NCBI RefSeq assembly: GCF_029813835.1
Contig: NZ_JARVKV010000010.1
Span: forward strand, 1 to 64,000
Direction of reading: 5' to 3'
DNA: 64,000 nucleotides
Source: Streptomyces sp. DH37
GTDB lineage: Bacteria > Actinomycetota > Actinomycetes > Streptomycetales > Streptomycetaceae
In this document: piece after piece, positions 58,447 through 64,000 of the stretch
Position numbering within the stretch: the stretch's first letter is position 1
How the letters are laid out: each line of letters begins with the position of its first letter
Notes under the pieces: generated by a model
Database searches by the model: none
What the model was told of the DNA's origin: nothing
The model's input: the letters and a program-made list of their open reading frames with translations, nothing else
Position numbers and translations under genes: made by a program

Positions 58447-59850
58447 TCAGGCGGAGGTCTCCGTCATCTCCGCCTCGCCCTCCGGGAGGTCGAGGTCCGC
58501 CTCGTCGCCCTCCTCAGGCAGAAAACCCGGCACCCACGCCTCCATCTCCTCGTGCATGCGCACCCGCGCGCCGAGCTGGCACAGCACACCGATCGTGCTG
58601 AGCGTCACCCGGTGGATCAGCAGGTAGGAGGGCGGCAGATTGAGCTGCTTGCCCAGATGGTAGGCGGGGGAGCGCGGATCGGCGATCCGTGTGGCCTGCT
58701 CCCGCATCCAGTCCCGGGAGAAGGTGAACTCCTCCACCTGGGCGGGCTCGATGATCGGCATGAGGTAGTCGAGCACCGCCTCCGGGTCCAGCTCTATCGT
58801 CGGCTTGACGAAGCCCTCGTCGCACAGCAGCCCGTACACCGCCTCCGAGTCGCCGTCGAGCGCCATCCGCAGCGCGATGCCGATCGTCGGCGGCAGCCCT
58901 TCCGGCAGCCGGTCCACCGTGCCGAAGTCCATCACCCCCAGCCGCCAGCTCTCGGGCGGCCCGTCGGGGGCGTCACCGGTCAGCAGACGGAAGTTCCCCG
59001 GGTGCGGGTCGGCGTGCAGCAGGCCGGTGCGGGCCGTGCCCGAGAAGAGGAAGCGCGCCAGCAGCTGTCCGGCCCGGTCCCGCTCCTCCCGGCTGCCGTT
59101 CCTGATCACCTCGGCCAGCGGCACGCCTTCCATCCACTCGGTGACCAGCACCTGATCGCACTGGTACACCACATCCGGCACCCGCACGTCCGGGTCGTCG
59201 GCGAACTCCGCCGCGTACGCCCCCTGCGCCTGGGCCTCCAGTTCGTAGTCCAGCTCCTCGCTGAGGCGGTCCCGCATCTCCGAGACCAGCGGCTTGAAGT
59301 CCACGCCCGGGATGAGCGGGCCCAGCAGCCGGACGAAGCGCCCCAGCTGGTTCAGGTCCGACAGCAGCGCCTCACCGGCGCCCGGGTACTGCACCTTCAC
59401 CGCCACCGGGCGGCCGTCGTGCCAGACACCGCGGTGGACCTGCCCGATCGAGGCCGCCGCCGAGGGCTTGTCCTCGAACTCCTCGAACAGCTCCCGCCAG
59501 TCCTCGCCCATGCGCTCGGCCAGTGCGGCGTGCACCGTGGCCACCGGCATCGGGGGCGCCGCCTCCTGGAGCCGGGTCAGCGCCGCGCGGTACGGCCCCG
59601 CCACCTCCTCGGGGAGCGCCGACTCGAAGACCGACAGCGCCTGGCCGAACTTCATGGCGCCGCCCTTCAGCTCCCCGAGGACTTTGAACAGCTGCTCGGC
59701 GGTGCGCTGCTGCAGCTCCTGCCCGACCAGGTCCGCGGAGTAACCGCCGATCCGCTTGCCCAGCCCCCAGGTCGCGCGCCCCGCTATACCCAGCGGCAGC
59801 GCGGCCAGCTTGGCGGTACGGGTGACGGCCTTGCGCGGAAGATCCGACAT
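58447..59850 (-). CDS. ABC1/UbiB-family atypical kinase
   Basis: The 467-residue protein has the UbiB signatures KFGQ (67-70, KxGQ), a nucleotide loop AAASIGQVHRG near 130 (the Ala-rich P-loop replacement), AVKVQYP, the ExD motif EELDYELEA near 207 and the catalytic HADPHPGNF near 290. UbiB kinases act in coenzyme or lipid pathways with an ATPase-type activity. It corresponds to Rv3197, which in M. tuberculosis also neighbours whiB7 and has been linked to macrolide resistance. The ATG is at 59850. It is 54 bases downstream of the ThiF-like gene. Confidence 0.9.
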   Translation of the reverse strand: MSDLPRKAVTRTAKLAALPLGIAGRATWGLGKRIGGYSADLVGQELQQRTAEQLFKVLGELKGGAMKFGQALSVFESALPEEVAGPYRAALTRLQEAAPPMPVATVHAALAERMGEDWRELFEEFEDKPSAAASIGQVHRGVWHDGRPVAVKVQYPGAGEALLSDLNQLGRFVRLLGPLIPGVDFKPLVSEMRDRLSEELDYELEAQAQGAYAAEFADDPDVRVPDVVYQCDQVLVTEWMEGVPLAEVIRNGSREERDRAGQLLARFLFSGTARTGLLHADPHPGNFRLLTGDAPDGPPESWRLGVMDFGTVDRLPEGLPPTIGIALRMALDGDSEAVYGLLCDEGFVKPTIELDPEAVLDYLMPIIEPAQVEEFTFSRDWMREQATRIADPRSPAYHLGKQLNLPPSYLLIHRVTLSTIGVLCQLGARVRMHEEMEAWVPGFLPEEGDEADLDLPEGEAEMTETSA

Positions 59851-59904
59851 GTGCCCCTCCAACTTCCCGACAGCACGACCAGGTGGCAGCGCCGAGGACA
59901 GCGG

Positions 59905-61020
59905 TCATGTGGCCATTGTGGACCGCTGGGCCCCGTCCGCCGAGAGTGGGCGGTCACCGTGCACGGGAGCGGCACCGCACGGACACTCCGCGTGCGGCGG
60001 CACCGGCTCCGACTCGGCGCGCAGCCGCGGCAGCACCCACTGCTGCCGCGCGTCTGTGACACAGCTCTCGTCCCCGTCCAGGAAACTCAGCGCGTACGAG
60101 GCGGCGGCCCCCGCGACCACCGTCGCCAGCGCCACGTCACAGGCGGGCACGGCCGATCGCCGTGCCGACCTCCACTGTGCCACCACCAGCGGCCAGGTGG
60201 GCTCCCGCTCCGAACGGCCGAGCATCAGGCACTCCGCGCACGCCGTCGCTCCCGGCAGCACCAGCGGACCCACGAAGCCGGTGGCCTCGACGACGCCGGC
60301 GTACAGGTGCGGCTGCCCGCCGCGGACCAGTTCCCCGGCCGCGGCGGGGTCCGGGGCGTAGGCGGCCAGTCCGTCGCGCGGCGCGATCACCACCAGGCCG
60401 AGCCCGGGCTCCGCCTCCCCCCGGGCGGGGCGGGGCGGCCGGGACCCGGAGGCCGCCCGCCGCACCGCCCTGCCCGCGGCCGAGACCCGCCGCTCCCCGA
60501 CCTGGTCGGGCGCGATGCCTCCCGGCGCGGTGTCCCACGGCGCCACGCAGCCCCCGTCCACCACGTCGACCTGCCCCACCCCGGCCGCCGACAGCAGCGC
60601 CGCCACCGTCGCCCCGACCCGTCCCGCACCGCGCACCTGCACCCGGCCGGCCGCCCGGGCGGCCAGCCGGCGCACCCCGCCGCCCGGCTCCGGCCGGAGC
60701 ACCGAGAGCGAGCCCAGGTCCGGGCGGAGCCGGTCCTCCACCCGGGCCGCGGCCGGCCGGTGCGCGGTGGCGTCGTCCAGCAGCCCCGCCGCCGCCAGCC
60801 GTGCCGCCAGCCGGTCGGCCGCGTCCGCCCCGAGCCCCATCGCCTCCCCGGCCCGCCTGAGCTGCGGCAGGCTGCGGGTGCCGTCGAACAGCTCCAGGAA
60901 GCTGCCGGTCGCGGTGTCCACCGGGCCCAGCAGCACCGCGTGCGCGGGCGCCACCCCGTACCGCACGGTGTTCCGGTCCCGCCAGGCGCGCCGCAGCGCC
61001 GGCTTGATCATCGGATGCAC
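59905..61020 (-). CDS. ThiF/TOMM-cyclodehydratase-like protein
   Basis: The 371-residue protein has an N-terminal winged-helix-like part with VRYGVAPAHAVLLGPVDTATGSFLELFDGTRSLPQLR (15-50). This resembles the leader-binding domain of azole-forming cyclodehydratase partners. An E1-like Rossmann half follows (VQVRGAGRVGATVAALLSAAGVGQVDVVDGG near 145-175). Two CxxC/CxC pairs (CAEC near 260, CPCG near 345) may bind zinc. There is no matching YcaO or precursor gene here. The start GTG 61020 or ATG 61011 is uncertain. It is the first gene of a two-gene unit with the ABC1 kinase. Confidence 0.72.
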   Translation of the reverse strand: MHPMIKPALRRAWRDRNTVRYGVAPAHAVLLGPVDTATGSFLELFDGTRSLPQLRRAGEAMGLGADAADRLAARLAAAGLLDDATAHRPAAARVEDRLRPDLGSLSVLRPEPGGGVRRLAARAAGRVQVRGAGRVGATVAALLSAAGVGQVDVVDGGCVAPWDTAPGGIAPDQVGERRVSAAGRAVRRAASGSRPPRPARGEAEPGLGLVVIAPRDGLAAYAPDPAAAGELVRGGQPHLYAGVVEATGFVGPLVLPGATACAECLMLGRSEREPTWPLVVAQWRSARRSAVPACDVALATVVAGAAASYALSFLDGDESCVTDARQQWVLPRLRAESEPVPPHAECPCGAAPVHGDRPLSADGAQRSTMAT

Positions 61021-61239
61021 ACCAACCCCCTCAACCACTGCCGACGCACCGGGCGCCGGGAACACCGGACGGGCCCAGCATGCGACTCCCCCCGCGGTCG
61101 CCGCGGAGAGTTGTCCACAGGCCGCGGCATTCGTCATACCGGTCGTGCGGGGGCGCCCGGGAGGCGCGCCACCGGCTCGCACGGAGGGGCGTTTCCCCCT
61201 CGGGCGTCCGGAGGCGGGACTTCCACCGACCCCAGCGGG

Positions 61240-61245
61240 TAACGT
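61240..61245 (+). promoter_or_regulatory. Candidate -10 box for a leaderless metallopeptidase transcript
   Basis: TAACGT lies six bases before the GTG at 61252, and there is no Shine-Dalgarno sequence. Confidence 0.4.
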
Positions 61246-61251
61246 CGTGGC

Positions 61252-61872
61252 GTGCACGCCGACCCGCTGAACAGCGCCGAGACGCCGCACCACGGCCCCG
61301 GGCCGGGAGGTGCGACGGCGGACGGCGCGCCGCCGGCGGGACCGGGCGGACCGGGCGCGGTCGAGGTCCGCCGCAGCACACGCCGCCGCCGCACGGTCTC
61401 CGCCTACCGCGAGGGCGGCCGCACCATCGTCCTCATCCCGGCCCGGATGTCGAAGGACGAGGAGCGGCGCTGGGTGAACGTCATGCTCGACAAGCTGGCC
61501 GCCCAGGAGAGCAGGAGGGCGCTCGACGACGGCGGTCTGGCCGAACGCGCGGCGCGGCTGTCCGAGCAGTACCTCCGGGGGCGCGCCCGCCCGGTCACCG
61601 TGCGCTGGGTCACCAACCAGAACACCCGCTGGGGCTCGTGCACCCCCGCCGAGGGCAGCATCCGCCTCTCCCACCGTCTGCAGGGCATGCCGGAGTACGT
61701 CCTGGACTACGTCCTCCTGCACGAACTGGCGCACCTGCTGGTGCCCGGCCACGGCCCGGACTTCTGGCGGCTGCTGGAGGCCTATCCGCGCACCGAGCGG
61801 GCCCGGGGGTTCCTGGAGGGCGTGATCGCCGCCGACCGGCTGCCGAACGTTCCCCGCGACAGGGGCGAGTGA
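61252..61872 (+). CDS. YgjP/M48-like zinc metallopeptidase domain protein
   Basis: The 206-residue protein has a disordered Pro/Gly N-terminus (1-40) and a DUF45/YgjP domain. This includes RWVTNQNTRWGSCTPAEGSIRLSHRLQGMPEYVLDYVLLHELAHLLVPGHGPDFW (about 118-172), with the HELAH zinc motif and a later His. YgjP members are putative proteases, with one bacterial member reported as a nucleotide hydrolase-like enzyme. Substrate is unknown. It is divergent from the ThiF-like gene. Confidence 0.83.
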   Translation: MHADPLNSAETPHHGPGPGGATADGAPPAGPGGPGAVEVRRSTRRRRTVSAYREGGRTIVLIPARMSKDEERRWVNVMLDKLAAQESRRALDDGGLAERAARLSEQYLRGRARPVTVRWVTNQNTRWGSCTPAEGSIRLSHRLQGMPEYVLDYVLLHELAHLLVPGHGPDFWRLLEAYPRTERARGFLEGVIAADRLPNVPRDRGE

Positions 61873-61941
61873 GCCGGGGGGAGCACCGGTTAGCCTGGCG
61901 CAACGCAATTCACCGCTTCGGATGGGGGACGGTCGTTACGC

Positions 61942-63576
61942 ATGGCCAGGGAATTCCAACGCGGCCACAAGGCCAAGATCAGCGATCTGACAGCCGGGAC
62001 GGATCTGTACGTGGGCGTGCGGATCTCGGGACCGGGACTGGGCTTCGACATCAGCTGCTTCGGCCTCGACGCCGATGAGCGGCTCTCGGACGACCGCTAC
62101 TTCGTCTTCTTCAACCAGCCCAAGTCGCCGGAGGAGTCGATCCAGCTCCTGGGCGCCCAGGCGGGCGACACCGAGTCCTTCAGGGTGACGCTGGACCGCA
62201 TCCCCGCGAACATCCGGAAGCTCTCCTTCACCGCCACGATCGACGGCGCCGGGCAGATGTCCCAGACCGAACCCGGCTATCTGCGGATCGTCGCGGGCGG
62301 CGAGGAGGTCGCGCGCTACTCGTTCGACGGCTCGGAGTTCACCACCGAGCGGGCGGTGATGCTGGGCGACTTCTACCTCAAGGACGTCTGGCGCTTCGCG
62401 GCGGTCGGCCAGGGCTTCGACGGGGGACTGGAAGCGCTGCTGAAGCACTTCGGCGGCGAGGTGGCGGAGGAGGAGCCGGCGCCGGAACCCGCGCCCGCTC
62501 CCCAGGCGGCGCCCGGTTTCGCGCCGCCCGCCGGCCCGGCGCCCGGTTTCGCGCCTCCGGCCGCTCCCGCGCCCCCGCAGCAGGTCCCGGCCCCGCAGCA
62601 GGCCCCCGCCCCGGCTCCGGCGCCCGCCCAGCCCCTCGGACAGCCGGCGCAGCCCGCCCCGCTCTCCTACGGGGACCAGCCCGCCCAGCCGGGCTTCCCC
62701 GGGCAGGCCGTCCCGCCCGGGCCGCCCGCGCCCGTCGCTCCCCCCGGCCCGCCCGCGCCCGTCGCTCCCCCCGGCCCGCCCGCCCCGATGCCCGCGGCCC
62801 CCACCGTCCCGGGCCAGGCCGTGCCCAACCCCTTCGGGCAGCCGCAGGCCCCGCACCAGCCCTTCGGGCAGCCCCCCGGCCATCCCGGCGTCCCCCAGGT
62901 CCCCCAGGGCCCGGCGGCCGGCATCGGCGCCGCGCTGGAGAAGTACCGCGAGGCGCCCACCGGCCAGCGCTGGACCCTCCAGAACCCGGCGCTGATCCGC
63001 GCCGACCTCGGCCACGACGGCCAGGGCGTCCTCGCCCGCCAGGGCAGCATGGTGCTCTACCAGGGCAAGGTCGACTTCTCCTACAAGAGCGCCGGGTTCG
63101 CCGGCCGGATCGTCGGCAACGCCACCGGCCAGGAGATGCAGCTCATGCGCTGCACCGGCCGCGGCCAGGTGTTCTTCGCCGAGAACGCCGCGCACGTCCA
63201 CCCCATCGAACTCCAGGGCGACGCCATCTGCGTCTCCGCCGAGAACGTGCTCGCCTTCGACGAGACCCTCCGGTACGAGGTCCGCCGGATCGAGGGCCAC
63301 GGCATCCCCGGCGGCGCGCTGTTCACCCTGCAGTTCCAGGGCACCGGCACCGTCGTGGTCAAGACGCAGGGCACCCCGGTCGTCCTGCCCGTCACCCCGA
63401 CCACCTTCGCCGACTGCCAGGCCGTCGTCGCCTGGTCCGCGGGCTCCCAGGTGATCATCTCCAGCCAGGTGCGGCTGCGCCGCAACGCCTATCCGGGCCA
63501 CAGCGGGGAGACCGTGAACCTCCAGTTCCGCGGCGCGCCCGGCAACTTCATCGTCGTCCAGCCCTACGAGGTCTGA
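61942..63576 (+). CDS. TerD-AIM24 fusion protein
   Basis: The 544-residue protein has a TerD domain (1-175: GFDISCFGLDADERLSDDRYFVFFNQPKSPEESIQLLG with calcium-site Asp residues, then a FTATIDG strand). A Pro/Ala/Gln-rich linker (about 176-325) follows, and then an AIM24 beta-helix domain (about 330-544, with GQGVLARQGSMVLYQGKVDFSYK). TerD proteins belong to calcium-binding stress and phage-defence-associated systems. AIM24 domains associate with membranes. A combined membrane stress role is inferred. The ATG at 61942 is preceded by a G-rich GATGGGGGACGG. It is 11 bases upstream of the next AIM24 gene. Confidence 0.87.
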   Translation: MAREFQRGHKAKISDLTAGTDLYVGVRISGPGLGFDISCFGLDADERLSDDRYFVFFNQPKSPEESIQLLGAQAGDTESFRVTLDRIPANIRKLSFTATIDGAGQMSQTEPGYLRIVAGGEEVARYSFDGSEFTTERAVMLGDFYLKDVWRFAAVGQGFDGGLEALLKHFGGEVAEEEPAPEPAPAPQAAPGFAPPAGPAPGFAPPAAPAPPQQVPAPQQAPAPAPAPAQPLGQPAQPAPLSYGDQPAQPGFPGQAVPPGPPAPVAPPGPPAPVAPPGPPAPMPAAPTVPGQAVPNPFGQPQAPHQPFGQPPGHPGVPQVPQGPAAGIGAALEKYREAPTGQRWTLQNPALIRADLGHDGQGVLARQGSMVLYQGKVDFSYKSAGFAGRIVGNATGQEMQLMRCTGRGQVFFAENAAHVHPIELQGDAICVSAENVLAFDETLRYEVRRIEGHGIPGGALFTLQFQGTGTVVVKTQGTPVVLPVTPTTFADCQAVVAWSAGSQVIISSQVRLRRNAYPGHSGETVNLQFRGAPGNFIVVQPYEV

Positions 63577-63587
63577 GGGAGCCCGTC

Positions 63588-64000
63588 GTGAACCAGACAG
63601 TGATTTCGGGCTACGCCCCGACCCCGCCCGCCGCCCGCATGGAGAACCACGGCCCGCACATGGTGAGGATCGCCATGGCCGGGGGCCAGGACGTCTTCGC
63701 CCGCTCCGGCTCGATGGTCGCCTACGAGGGCTTCGTCCAGTACGAGGCCAACCCGCCGGCCGTCCGCCAGGCCGCCTCCCAGTGGCTCACCGGAGAGGGC
63801 GCGCCGCTGATGAAGTGCAGCGGCGACGGGCTGCTCTACCTGGCCGACTACGGCGCCGACGTCGTCTGCCTCAACCTGAACAACGAGTCCCTCTCCGTCA
63901 ACGGCACCAACCTCCTCGCCTTCGACGCCCACCTCCAGTGGGGCGTCGAGCGCGTCAAGGGCCTGGCGAAGTTCGCCGGGCAGGGCCTGTTCAACGTGGG
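63588..64000 (+). CDS. AIM24-family protein, partial
   Basis: The frame starts at GTG 63588 with GAGGGAGC just upstream. It opens MNQTVISGYAPTPPAARMENHG and contains GGQDVFARSGSMVAYEGFVQYE and LLYLADYGADVVCLNLNNESLSVNGTNLLAFDAHLQW, typical of AIM24. It is cut by the window edge after 137 residues. It lies 11 bases after the TerD-AIM24 gene, so the two are co-transcribed, and it may form hetero-oligomers with the fusion's AIM24 domain. Confidence 0.85.
   Translation, partial: MNQTVISGYAPTPPAARMENHGPHMVRIAMAGGQDVFARSGSMVAYEGFVQYEANPPAVRQAASQWLTGEGAPLMKCSGDGLLYLADYGADVVCLNLNNESLSVNGTNLLAFDAHLQWGVERVKGLAKFAGQGLFNV

Noticed and set aside
58552..61242. Long plus-strand open frame opposite the ABC1 and ThiF-like genes
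   Set aside because: It has no domain and matches the third-position bias of the minus-strand genes.
1..64000. tRNA, rRNA, insertion sequences, integrases or attachment sites
   Set aside because: I read the gaps for cloverleaf-like and transposase features and saw none. A dedicated scan such as tRNAscan or an IS search would be decisive.

Overview
The window is very GC-rich chromosomal DNA (roughly 73-75 percent G+C by eye) with GTG/ATG/TTG starts, strong third-position G/C bias, GTGA/ATGA start-stop overlaps and a Wbl regulator. These traits, and close resemblance of most proteins to conserved Streptomyces families, point to a Streptomyces core-chromosome segment. I see no rRNA, tRNA, CRISPR array, insertion sequence, prophage or plasmid gene. 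About 60 protein genes are supported, and the last one runs off the right edge.

Left block (about 1-20.6 kb). It holds a small secreted protein and a membrane-anchored lysozyme-fold protein, then dapE, a LOG-family gene, a FolP2-like pterin-fold protein, a DivIVA-domain protein, tag, an enoyl-CoA hydratase, a DUF3117 protein and an O-methyltransferase. Next comes the cell-envelope stress module sigE-rseA-htrA-tatB, followed by mrp, DUF1003, an orphan MgtE-N/CBS protein, a lipoprotein, a DMT exporter and corA. Order and content match the Mycobacterium tuberculosis Rv1202-Rv1239c interval.

Middle block (about 21-37.5 kb). It carries a SUFU-domain protein, a DUF6758-type protein, a PHP phosphoesterase, marC and an alpha/beta hydrolase. 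It continues with a DEAD-box helicase, a ferritin-like protein, DUF3107, a TetR regulator, a second hydrolase and a DUF3152 metalloprotease-like protein. Between the DUF3152 gene and moeZ lies a compact cluster: a PelF-like glycosyltransferase, a polytopic membrane protein, an 18-codon mini-ORF, an NAD-dependent epimerase and a spherulin-4-like hydrolase. This resembles the parts list of galactosamine-polymer (Pel or galactosaminogalactan) systems and is the best candidate for an undescribed system here.

Right block (about 37.6-64 kb). It holds moeZ facing a mop-modA-modB molybdate operon without modC, a flippase fused to a kinase-like domain, and an alkyltransferase-like protein. DNA repair follows with adnA and adnB, then nudC, a nucleotidyltransferase, a mycoredoxin and uvrD2. 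The antibiotic-response regulator wblC follows, preceded by an upstream ORF and a U-tracted terminator that look like a ribosome-controlled attenuator. The block ends with a small coupled basic protein, an ABC1 kinase, a ThiF/cyclodehydratase-like protein, a YgjP-type metallopeptidase, a TerD-AIM24 fusion and an AIM24 protein. From rhlE to the ABC1 gene it parallels M. tuberculosis Rv3211-Rv3197.

Several genes (dapE, the SUFU gene, the ferritin-like gene, the 30.2 kb hydrolase, mop, adnB, the YgjP gene) have a TANNNT hexamer 6-7 nt before the start codon and no Shine-Dalgarno sequence. This suggests leaderless transcripts are common here.
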